64,000 nucleotides of DNA from Nymphaea colorata (taxonomy: Eukaryota; Streptophyta; Magnoliopsida; Nymphaeales; Nymphaeaceae). Location: positions 11,885,868 through 11,949,867 of the forward strand of contig NC_045150.1 in assembly GCF_008831285.2 (NCBI RefSeq), in the 5' to 3' direction. This document shows, piece by piece, positions 1 through 12,046 of this stretch (positions are counted from its first letter, which is position 1; the number at the start of each line of letters is the position of its first letter). The position numbers and the translations under genes were made by a program. Under the pieces are notes generated by a model. It was not told where the DNA came from and searched no databases. It was given only the letters and a program-made list of their open reading frames with translations.

Positions 1-1169
1 ATGTAGTTTATCACCATAGAATGATTCTAACAAACATTCTTAAAAAAAAAAAAAAGAAGTCGCTGACGAAGACTCGATGATTAAAAAGATTGTTCTTAAT
101 GTCAGAAGTTGCATGACAGATGACATGACATTTTGAAATCCATGTTAAAGATGGAGTCTTGAGACACATAGCAAATAGATTGGCATGAAAGAGTTTTGAT
201 GAAATGAATTCAAACTTTTGTAGCAGATGCTCGTAATGTAAGACTTCTTTTAACAAGCGATAGTTTCAATCCATATGAAATTATGACCTCAACCTACAGT
301 ATTTGGCATGTTTTGTTAGTTGTTTATAATCTTCCACATACCATATTATCGTTGCTGATGGTCCTTTCCTTCAATACATAATGGATTTTCACTGACGGTT
401 GGCAGGGTTGTTGGTGAACGTAAATGTTTTATTGATGGTGTCATCCGTTAGTAAAAGACGGTCATGCTCAATCGTCATGAATGTATTAGTGAGTTGTCTA
501 TCTGACAGGTTGCTTCTGCCATTAGTGAAACTATCACTGACAGCTTGCGCACTTTTACCGATGGTTTGTTGTCAGTAGTAATAAGTAGTTTTTTTTTCTG
601 CCCTCTCCCCAAGAAGTATTCTTAGCACACCATGATGTCCTCCACCCATAATGCATAAAAACTTACATGAAGCAAAACGTCTTCGAAGAATGATTACCGA
701 AGCTTGTCTTAAACCTTATAGACATCCAAATTCATCAACAAAGATTGTTCCTTGCAAGACTCAATGTTACTTATCAATTCATACACCAACAGAAATTGAT
801 CATATATATATAGGCTTCTTCCAATGAAGGATCGCTTCTCCTCAGCTTGCTTTGCTTATCCTTCACTAGAAATTTCCAGAAGTGAGTATTTTTGTCATCT
901 TCAATGAACCATTTCACTTTAGACTTCTACATCTGAAATGTCTATTCTTCTCTTAGAAAACAGTATTGTTTTTCCCTGAACAGCCACTTGTAACAATCAT
1001 CAATACTCTTTAGACCCATCCCCTCTCTCTTTGGATCCACATAAGTTGCTTTTCTATGGCTTCGCTAGTCTCTCCAAAGCGCCTTCATAATACTCTTTGC
1101 AACAAGCATTTATCTAATACCAATAGTATTTTTTGGTCCTTATTGAAGGTTCCACATTATCATAATTTT

Positions 1170-1330
1170 AGCTAGGGGTGGAGGCACAAATTTTTTACGA
1201 GAAAGCCAAAATATCATTTTTCAAAATTTTTATATAAGACAACCGAAATTTTCTAAAATTTACATATATCTTTTTTTTTAAAAAAAAAAAGAAAAAATAA
1301 GGCCCCTCATGGCTCCGCCCCTGATTCTAG
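1170..1330. repeat. dispersed AT-rich repeat, copy 1
   Basis: The copy runs from a GGGGTGGAGGC-like edge through an AT-rich core containing 'gccaaaatatcatttttcaa' to a run of T and A, and ends in GGCTCCGCCCCTG. The same order of blocks recurs at 1600-1790, 2165-2350, 43355-43555 and 49930-50060. No coding capacity is visible. It looks like a non-autonomous element or retroelement fragment; its class is not decided by this sequence. Confidence 0.55.
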
Positions 1331-1599
1331 TCTCAGTATTATCTAGCTCCCCATTAGAACAGCAGTATTTCATTTGAGAGCATATCCATCCTCTACTTTA
1401 GTTGGATTCAACATGAGATAAAAAATAAAGAAGATTTCCAGGTAGAATTCTTATAAAAAAAACTAGTAGGTCCTTATGAACTATTTCAAAATATTAGCAA
1501 AAGCTGAAATACCATTTTCCAAAATCTTTGTATAGAACAAGTAATTTTCTTTAAATTGAGGGGGAGGGAGGTTATCATGAATGGCAAACCACCATTGTT

Positions 1600-1795
1600 T
1601 TAAAGAAGGGCGGAACAAGAAATTTTTCATGAGAAAGACCAAATTTATGTTTTTAAATTTTGATACAAGCCGAAATATCATTTCAAAAATTTTATACAGG
1701 ACAAACAAAATTTTCTAAAATGTACATGTAATTTTTTTTTTAAAACTGAGGTGGTACCAGGGCCCATACGGCCCCCACTCTGCCCTTGTCTTTGA
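1600..1795. repeat. dispersed AT-rich repeat, copy 2
   Basis: This copy repeats the blocks of copy 1 in the same orientation: a GGGCGGAACAAG edge, the motif 'gccgaaatatcattt', the motif 'aaaattttctaaaatgtaca', a T-run, and a closing GC-rich part with GGCCCCCACTCTGCCC. A partial copy of the core also precedes it at about 1480-1560. Confidence 0.6.
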
Positions 1796-2164
1796 ATGTG
1801 ATAGAACTAAGTTTGAAACCCCCACCATCCCCCTCACCTTCTCTTACTTATAACCACCATAGCATAAGTGGCAGATAACCACCATAGGGGACTGGTGTGG
1901 GCTACTAGCAAAACCCACATGTCAAAAGTTTCATTTTAAAAAATTTAAATTACATAATAATACATTAAAGAACACCAGAATTAGACTTGGGCTGGTGATT
2001 TGAATGCCCTTCAACTAAATAATCCTTGCTCTCCCATTGCATCACACTCATTTCCTTCAAAACTTTGTTCACAACGGAGAAGAACAACTCTTCCTCTTTA
2101 CTATCAATTTGGGCACCATCTTGCTTCAACAACGACGTCTTCATAAGTTTAATCATGTCCTCAA

Positions 2165-2352
2165 ATGCAAGGGCAAAGCCAGAAATTTTTTATGAAAAGG
2201 GCCGAATTAATGTTTCTAAATTTTGAGTAGGTCGAAATATCATTTTTCAAAATTTATATATAAAATAAGTGGAATTTTCTAAAATTTACATGTAATTTTT
2301 TTTTTTTTAATTTTCTTTTTGTGGTGAGGCCAAGTCCCAAGCAAGCCGCTCT
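2165..2352. repeat. dispersed AT-rich repeat, copy 3
   Basis: The blocks match copies 1 and 2: a GGGCAAAGCCAGAAATTTTTT edge, 'gtcgaaatatcatttttcaa', 'gaattttctaaaatttacat', a T-run and a closing CAAGCCGCTCTGCCCTTG. Three copies within 1.2 kb suggest nested or tandem accumulation. Confidence 0.6.
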
Positions 2353-3444
2353 GCCCTTGCTCAAGTAGTCGAAAAACTCGTTCCTAATTGGGCGTTAAAA
2401 CCCCCTCCTTGGCATCTCAAACTTGTTAAGTATGGAGATTAAATTCTAGTTTCCTTTTTGCCCCTCTAGCTCTCTAGCGTGTAATCACTGGAATCCGATA
2501 CCCTGCAAGCAAGCCAATTTCACATTTAAATTCACCATGCAGTTTCACATGGGAATTTGAATTCGAGGTCTATATTTTATTACATTTGATTAAGATTCAA
2601 CAAATATAAATGGTGGATCTTATGCTAGTCATACCTAGGATTAAATTTTAATGAAATTTGAATGGGTTTGAATAAGATTCACTTGTTTAAAGTTGGGTTA
2701 AGTTAAATTTGATAAATGTTGATTTTGGCATGAATTAGACAAATTTATATCTCTATGATCCTTGGTGGGGTTGAGTCCAAATACCAAGATGGATTTATTC
2801 ATGCAAGCTAATCAAGCTCGGCTCAGTTTATCAGCTGATATTTTCTTTTGGAGGGCCTACCTTTTCTTTTAAACTAACTTTTTTCCAGATTTTTTTTCTT
2901 TTTTGTGAAATTTTCAGCAGCCCCACTTCTCATTTGTCATCTGAGAAAGCATTAAAACTTTTAACGTATTTGTCATTTGTCATTTGATGTTTTTGTTCAG
3001 TCTCATCAAATCATTAATTTATCTGATTTTTCTACTTAAAAAGGGACAAAAATGTCGGCCTGCTACTATTTTATATTGCCCACAAAAATTGGGTGTCAAT
3101 CATAAAAGTTTGGAAAAGCTGAATGCCTATTCGTGAAATTACGACTAAGTATTCTGCTTTAAAAGATATCAAAAAAAGGGAAGATGCTCCAGCTTTATTG
3201 AAGTAGGCCTACGCTTATTAACATTAGTCAAAATAGCATATTTATTAGTTTAATCAAAGTTAAATTTAAGAAAAATTGGTCGAAATGGATTGACTAAAAT
3301 ACCCTCTAAGTAGGTTGCTCCTTTATCGTGGTTATTCTTTAGGCTTTTATTTTCTTTACTTTCTTCATCCTTATCTATTTTTAACCTTTGCGAAAATATG
3401 ATTCTTCTATGCACCTACCATATACAATATAATACAAACTATGT

Positions 3445-3478
<34 letters not shown>

Positions 3479-6400
3479 TAACCTGATCTTTGAGAAGATA
3501 ACGAATCACAAGTAAACTTTTGAAGGTTAATAAATAGGCACTCGACCTTTGAGAAAACTTCTCAAATAACCGGCTGCTAAAAGAAAAATATTATATTGTA
3601 TTTTAAATAATAAAACTACCCTTCATCCAGAACCAGTCTTCCTTGGCTGAAAAAAGATATTCTTGTTCTTAAAAAATACACTTTTGTTATTTTTCACAAA
3701 AAAATAAACATTTTCTTTTAGGTTGGGTTTAATTTTTCCATGGATTTCAACTCCGAGGAAATCACAAATCCGTGAATTTAGTTGTATCACACTGTGAATT
3801 TCAGTATCTATCACCAACGTAGATTTCAAATCAACGCTTTAATGTAAAAAACGTGGATTTGAGATGACCGTTGATGTACAGTAAACAGTAGTTTTAGAAT
3901 TTCTCTCAATAGTTGAACACCTAAAGGTTAACTTTCAATGATTGTTATTTATCCAAACGTTAGACAGCATTTTTTTTATTTTTTGTCAACTATTTTATAT
4001 GTGTTTCATGAGAAAAATGGTACTTTACCACAATAATTAAAAGAAAAGGACTTTTATTTTTTATTTTTATCTATCATAAAACTTATGTTTGGCTTGTATA
4101 AATTAATTGAAAATTTTCACCCGTGTTTGCATGACAGTCCGTTTTTAAGCCTCGGCCGAGCAACAGAGTTTTCAGACCGACCGAGGCAGTTTCCCTATGT
4201 CAATAAATGAAGAGGGAGTCGTCCACAACGAACAAAAGACCTGAAGAACTTCGGCCCTTAATATAGAGACTTGGCATCTGTTGGTGAAGAAAGGATGAAT
4301 GGTTGAGGCTGGTGGCCATGAGGCCGAGGAAAGAGATGGTTCCATACGAGAACCAGAGGGCTTCAACCACCAACTGCTGCTCTTCAAAGTCTGGTTTCTT
4401 TCAAAGGGAAAGCACCCCCTCTTTCTTCCCTCTCCCCTACTCCTGTGATCTTCCTTTTCTGTCACAATGCTTCTGTTTTTCTCATAACTCCTCTGTTCAT
4501 CTTTTGTTTCTTTGCTTTCTTTTTCTCTGGGGAGTTTTCGTGATTTGACATCTGGGTTATGCTTGATGGGTCTTCGGCTTTTTATCTCTTTCCTCGATGA
4601 ATTGGCCTCTGACATTCAGTTGGACGTGCTCCTCTCTCTCTACTTTCTTTTATTGCTTTTGCCACTTTGTGATGGCTATTTTCTGCGATGCTTCTGTGCC
4701 TCCGTCGCACCAGTTACAAATATGTCCCTCCCCGACAAATTACTTGACAAGAACGTCTGTCTGTGACTGTGAGTGTTTGCTTAAAAGTTTTCGCAGATCC
4801 CACAGAAAATATCTTATACTGTGTTTTGTCAAGAAAATTTCTCATACTTTTGGAAAGGCCACAGGAGGAGAGATTTTTCATTGTGATTGTTTGATGGTAC
4901 TGTTCTCGTAGGGTTTTGGTGGTTGAGGCTCGGTCTGATTCGGGCTTTTCTTTCTAGAGATTTTCTAGTCATGGAGGGAAATACAGGCAGTGGGAGTACT
5001 GTTAAGTTAAACCGATGGCTGAAAATGATTTTCCAGTATTGAGAAAATCATTTCACTACATAACAGGCTTTGAAACTAGCCCACGATTTCGTTTCGTATC
5101 TATGAACGTTAGGAACTTAACGTGCAAGAGATTGGGATGAAGCCAAATTGAATTTTCAGCAGTTTCAGAAACTGATTGATGTATTCAAGAACCCTCAAAC
5201 TCTTCTTTTAGAATACAACCAAGTTATTTCTAAATCTGTTAAGGATGTATGTGTGCTTTTACTGAATCTTTAACTTTTCCGTCTCTGCCGCAGACAAAAG
5301 AAATGTGAAAAGAATTCAGGTTCACATTTGGCGGCAGCCAACGTTCTTATAGCACTTGACACCGCCTTACTAAAATGAAAAATATGCAGAAGAGCTCACA
5401 CGAGTTATGCGTGCTTCACATTTGAATATTTTTATACACGACATAAAGTTTATAAAGTTAATAATTGCCTCTTTTTCAGCCGTCTTGAATGGGAATTGAA
5501 CTCACCTCTACGCAGAGCGGCGTGAATCCGACTCAATCTTTTCGGGAGAGACAAAAAAATATTCTTAAAAGAGTCTCGCATAACCTTCAATGTATTATGT
5601 GCATATCTGTAAATTTGCTGCTGAGAAAACAGACTTGTATAAATCTCCACTCCAGAGACGCAGTTTGAGGCTTGTGGTTTCTGGGTAGCTAGCCATTTAG
5701 AGCATGCATTGAAACGCGGTTACAGAGTACCAGCGACACGCCTTTAATTGCAGAAAGTTTCCTTCTTTGTTCTCTAGGAACTCTGCACTGCATTCCTTGT
5801 CCTCAGTCGAGTTCTCATTCTCTTTCTGTATTTATAGCAAGTTACTGTTACATGTGGGCAGTGGCGGCCTTTTTATGGTAGTAGACCTCCTCCAACTCTT
5901 GCCTTGAAACTTCTGTTCCATGTTAAAACAGTGAAGGTAGTACGCTCTCTATCATCATCTCTTATCTTTTCCTTTTCCCTTCTTACTTCCAAGTTCCAAC
6001 AACTTTGGCTCCAGTACCTCTCTCTCTTTATATCTGTGGTACAGATGCACACAAACACATAAATCCACATGTTAAAGGGACCAGTGCAGTTTCTTTTCAC
6101 ATTCTCACTCTTCTAACGAGCGTTTATAAGGATACAACACTTGTCTATCTTTGCTGTTCTCATCTTTTCTTTTGAGAAGATTGTAACAACATACCAGTGT
6201 TTTAGCTGCTTTTAAATGTTGATGGTTCAAACTTCAAAGCCTGGATTTCGAAAAGGAAGCACACAGCAATCATAGGGGGAGTATGCTTTCTGCAATTAGG
6301 GTAGTGCCCGGAAACTTTTCCTAACAATGTGAACAAAAGACGACCTATGAAACCCAAGTCCCAGAGGTTGTATGTCGGTTTCCATTTTCTCTCCTTTCCC

Positions 6401-6563
6401 GTTCCGTTCATGCAAGGATTTCCTTTTCTTTTAGAATCACTGCCAGAAAGAAGCATTTGATCCTTTTTCCTCTTTTCATGAACAATTCAGGAGTCCTGCT
6501 GTTGTGGGCAGTCATCAATTTGCGCTCAGCTGAGGAGCTCGAAGCCCTTAGCCAAGAAGACTG

Positions 6564-8838
6564 ATGGAGGAAGAGCAAGAGGTGGAGTCCTCAAGGAAGC
6601 CTGAGAAGAAGGTAGAGGATTCTTTGTTTGTGAAGGTTAACATGGACGGGTTCCCCATCGGTCGGAAGGTCGATCTCAGGGCCTACGACAGTTATGAGTC
6701 GCTGTCTCAAGGGCTTCAACAGTTGTTCAGCAGATTCTTAGACGGTAAGACCCTCTGCTTTCTCTGTTAATACACCGAAAAAGAAAGGAAGGAAGGAAAG
6801 AACTCTGTTAACTGTAACTGCATAATGCTCTTCATCTTTACCTTATAAATACCCCATTTTCCTTGGGCTTCTCTTCAATTCACTCTCTTTTAGTCGCCAG
6901 TTCTGCAATTCCAGGTTGCTTTTTCATGGACCGACCTCTATTTCTGAACATCTCTTTGATTTCCTACCTTTTGTTTCCTTGTTCCTTCTTATGGTCTTCA
7001 CTTTACTGCTACTGTCGTGATTTGTACAGCACGGTGTCAAATGATTTTCAAAATATTGCAATCTTATTACAAGATTTTTAAGGCAGATATGATGTCGAGG
7101 ATACTGTTTCTTGTAGTCATTCTAAATATGTTCTGTTTGATCACAGTACTTCCAGGACAACAACAGTTTTCTTGGTTATGAGAGGGAGGGAGAGAGAGAA
7201 GCAGGCTTTTTTTTTTTTTGCCATAAATTCCCGAAGGAACCAAAACTTCTTAAACATGGAAAGATTTATACCTGAACTTTCCTGAGAAGTTGATGTGTGG
7301 TGCTCAGTTGGTTGCATGTTTGTACCCCATACTACAGTGTTGCAATGTTGACAGTGATGTTGAACTTTGTTCTTCTCTGTTCTTCACTGTCACTGTTTTT
7401 TCTCTTCAGTTTTTTTTTCTTTTCTAATTTTCTTTCTGAGTCTCACTGTGGACCTCTGTACTTGGAACTAGATTTTCTCTGTACTTCATTTCCCACTTTT
7501 TTTTATTGGTTTTTCATGAGGAAATGTCTTCTTATTATTTATTTTATGTGGCTTTCTAGAGCCTATATTTCCGTGTCATTCCCCATCCAATGCCTGTTGC
7601 CACATTTTTATTCATTTGTTTTTTCTCCTTTTTCATTCTTTAATGAATACTTCAACTGGGGGTTCTGTCCACTTGTTCTGATCTCCCGAAACTTGTGGTT
7701 CAAGAACTTGGACCTATCTAGGTGCAGTACTATCATCAACTTACTGAGAGAACTGAGACCTATCTAGGGACGTCCCCATCTGGTTCCAATGACTACATCA
7801 ACTTGGTCCTTGACCCACTTCAGTTCCATGTCTTAACCACATTGTGACCAACCAGCTACTGTGAGCAGAAGCTAAACTGCCCAAACCTTCATGGTGGAGC
7901 CAGCAGAGCCGGGAGGAAGCAGCCGAACCCGGCAATTGAATGGGACCTGTTTAGGTTTTGACTGAGCCAACTACTTGAGTCATCTGTTTCTCTATCTATA
8001 TGGGTTCAGGCTATCTATGATTCTCTTAGAAAGAGATTTAGCAATAAGAACTTCTGTTAGTTGTTGGCCTAATGCCGGTTGACTGAGTTGGTCAAGGTCA
8101 GCACGATCTAGTCGTCTTTGGTCTAGTCACAGGAACCAAACCAAGTTGGGGCTGATTGATCAGTTCCCAGGGGACCCAGCCTAGTTCAGGGACCTAGCTT
8201 GACTGGTGATGGCTGGGAACAATGGCCTTGACCCTACATTTGTATGGACATGGGCCAAATACCAGGAGGGACTTTCTGCCCCCTAATGTGGACCTATATG
8301 CAAGATTTGAAAACTAGGGCTTGGCCTTTGCCGTATCCACATCCCCAAATGGAGGAAGAAGGATTTGGAGCCAATCTGCCAAGATCAACAAGATGCCAAA
8401 GAATTTGGTAGGATTTGGTCTAAATTAAAATAGTACAAATGTCCACCAAGTTTAGGGGATCCAGTCCTTCATAGCTGTAGCTCTCTACCTGAATCAAGTC
8501 TCATGTTATCCCCTTGCCAAACTGGCAGGTAGAGTATCAATGTGTGTAGGCTTGTGTGTGCAGTTGCCCACACGGACCCGTATAATATTATCTTATTTAT
8601 GCATTAGTTCCTCCATATAATTTAGTTTACTGCACATTGGCGCCCCTGCAATCTAAAATTTCTTATGTTAGTGCTCTTTAGCTACAAAATTTCTACTTCA
8701 CAACGGTTATGTGCAAACCTGGTGTATCTTGAGTGTTTAGATCTAATCCAAATGAAACTTATCAATCAAACTTTTTTGAGATGCAGATACCTTTTGAAAG
8801 GCCAAAAAAATTTGATTTTATTGCTTGAAATCCTTGTT

Positions 8839-8895
<57 letters not shown>

Positions 8896-10368
8896 TGTGT
8901 GTATGTGATACTGTTTTGTTAATGGTTTTTGTTGCGTGTTGGCAGTGGAGATCAAAATGGAAAAGGATGCTGGTGAGCACGTTCTTGTCTATGAAGACAG
9001 TGAGGGAGACCGTTTGCTAGTTGAGGACGTGCCATGGGAGTGAGTCTTCTTCATATTCCCTTTCCTTTCTGTTAATATTTCTCTTTCAATATGAACGGCC
9101 TCTCGTTTCCTATCATAAGAGAAAAAAGAAGAAAAAATAGTCTCACTGGAACTTGGCTGGGAGAAAGTCAGCCGACCAACTGGCCATAATTGTCGCCAAA
9201 TTTCCTTTTTCTTCCTCATGTAATGTCAAGATTCATTTTATTGAGAACAATACTTTTCTTAAAAATCATATCAAATATAAGTTTTTTCTTTCTAAAGCAA
9301 TTGCATGTTATAATTTACAGTGTTATATAACTTTATTATATTTTCCTGATTAAACTTTTTTTGAAAAATAATAATAAAAAAAACTATTTTGTTTTTTTCC
9401 TTTATTTATTATAATACCAACCAATTCAAATCAAGTGACTGATTCCTGTGAATCTTTTTCGGACAGCGATTTGAATTTAACAAAACAAAAAAGATTTTAG
9501 TTAACGCAGAGCCCCAAAAGGGTCAGCTAATTGGCCACTAGCACTTAGACCTATCCCCTTCAATTCTTGGCCTACTACACGCCAAGTGGAAGGACCAAGG
9601 GACTAAATTACGACGAGATCCGATCCTTTGCCAGTATCCGAAGTGACATGGACCCTTTACAAAGGCCGGAGAAAAAACAGAGCCTGACCCCAGTCCAGGG
9701 TCAAATCACCCTTGTCCCCCAGATCCAACAAGGGAGATCCAGATCCAAAACCCGTTTCTTTACTTGCGCAGTTGCCCTTCCTCTTTTCATGGGACCCGAA
9801 TTCAGATCCAGATCTAAATTCATTTAGGAGGAAAGTTTTAGATTCTCTTTGTCAGGCCTAACTCTGGCTGCCTAACCCTAAGGCCCTCCTGGGACAAAGG
9901 CCAAGTGACATGACCACTCATGAAATTTAAAAAAAAAATGATATTTTTAATAAAAACAAGAAAAAAAAATTAAAATAATAATATTTAGTTCTTTCAGGTG
10001 CTGACGTACTGCTAGCCAATAGTTTAGAGAGGACCCACCTGTTGGGGGGGGTGCTTTTATCCACTACTTATACTTATCCGGAGGCCGGACCGGCTGGTTC
10101 GGACCCAGTCTGGTACGGTCTAAATCAACGTCTAACTGGTTCTGACATGGGTTCAGAACCGATCCATGGGCTGTCGCAATTCACTGTTTTGACTAAAACC
10201 GTGGCTGCCGCCGTCGCCCTCCCAGTCCATGTCCGAGCTGTCACTGTGTGTTCTCATTTTCATCAAACGCTTCTCTTTATTTTCTTGTGTGTTCGTTGCA
10301 AGAAGTACAATTAGGGTGCCATTGGTTAACATAGAAGCTACTTCACTAGAAGATTATTATCTTCTTAT

Positions 10369-10409
<41 letters not shown>

Positions 10410-12014
10410 TTTGAGTACGCTATGTTATTGCTTCGGGTAGGAAACATTATCTTATCAACTATTGAAACCTTTGTTTCTTAAATCTAATTAGAAGAACTTA
10501 GCTTTATCAAATATTGTATTTGAAGCACACAGTGTTGTTATCAAACGCCCTTATGAAGATTTGGTTGGTTTGGCTGGGGCGGAGCCACGTGTGGGCAATT
10601 GCGCGGGAAACCTGTTGGGTTATGGCTATAAGCCTACGCACCCTCTCTTGATAATTGAGGGCCCGCTCACCTTTCATGAGATAAGTTACAAACTTTATTA
10701 ATAAAAGCCTTAAAAAGGATTATCCACTACTAAGCCTAATAAACTGCCTAGCTGGGCACTCGGGGAATCCAAAGAGGCCAGCTATGAAGGCCCAGCACCT
10801 TCTTTGTACTTGTATGAAAAAATTAACACATACAAGGACTCCTCCAAGCAAACCTCAAAAAATCCCTACATTGACTGTTAGGTTTTCTGTCTTTTTTTTA
10901 TTTCATTTTTTTTATTTTTTTAAGAGTGAGTGGTTCGAGCATTCCTTGAGACCTTTTACGGTTTAGAGGTAGATTGCATTAGGACGTGAGAGTGACCACT
11001 CCAATATTTGAACTTAGAAGATCTAAACCACCTTGTCGCCCAGTACACTACCATCCCTCGGGATTAGGTTTTCTACTTTATCTTTCTCTCTCCAATTTGC
11101 TTCTTGCTGTGCATTGTTGTGTTGATTGGTGCTGGTTGATTTTACATAATTTTTATGTAAATATTAGTTAAGCTTAAGTTTTTACATATTTACATATAAA
11201 ACACTCCTTGAAATATATAGTGAGTGCTCCTCAGCCAAATATTCGAACACTAGAGATCCAAATTCAAAGCCGCAAATCCCGAAGTATATGAACAGTAGAG
11301 GTGTTTTTCTGGAAATAGTAACATTTTTCTCCACATTATCTTGGGTGAATTCATTTGGCAGGATCCGAGAGATAATCTGGAAAAATATGTTATAATAAGG
11401 CTATTGTTTTAGTGGATTTATCTCGAAGTTCTGAATTGGGTTCTGGCTGGATGTCAAACACATGCTGGACAAATCTGCAGCCCTAATTTTTGCTTTACAC
11501 CGAACCTATGGGTTGAAACTTTCCAAGTCTTCCTTTCTTCCTAATCAATCAGCTAGTTGTTGTCAACTAGTTTGTTTCTTCCCACTTAATCTAAAGTTGA
11601 TCTGATTTTTCTTTTCATAGGTTCAACGTAATTGGTATCAATCTTAATCATGTTCCATCATACTAGATGTGAGTATAATATATTTGGCACGTTATAGCAC
11701 GTCTCTAACTACTAGATTTTTCATAAATGATGAAAAATATACGCACGCAAAGTTTTGGCAACAATAAAATATACTCTCAAGCTCTCGCTCTTGTTCAAAA
11801 TGTACCTAAGTTCTTCTGTAGCTGTCGACAAGATACAATGGCGGCTACCCATCAAGTGAATTTAAATTATAGCCTTTTTTCTTCTTTAACTTTGAACAAC
11901 TAATGCGGCGATTATGAAGCAAGAAGAGTTTATCAACTTGTGCTGCATAACTTGAAAGGATAAAGAAGATTAGGAGAATGAGGACCATAACTTATATAAC
12001 CAAGTATTGTTCTA

Positions 12015-12046
<32 letters not shown>

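Larger units (their letters stand above)
1..6563. other. repeat-rich intergenic region, no supported gene
   Basis: I see no protein of a known family here on either strand. The stretch holds at least three copies of a dispersed AT-rich repeat (annotated separately), an AT microsatellite at about 3449-3476 and pyrimidine-rich stretches between 4380 and 4660. The last 2 kb lies upstream of the Aux/IAA-type gene and may hold its promoter and leader. A single GAGACA hexamer (reverse of the auxin response core TGTCTC) at 5548-5553 is too short to count as evidence of regulation. Confidence 0.5.

Noticed and set aside
4172-4615. 147-codon minus-strand frame
   Set aside because: Composition is Lys/Glu/Ser-rich, no domain is recognisable and the plus strand also has overlapping open frames.
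4971-5042. Small plus-strand frame starting MEGNTGSGSTVKL, considered as a first Aux/IAA exon
   Set aside because: It lacks an LxLxL motif and stops after 23 codons without a donor that would lead in phase to 6564.
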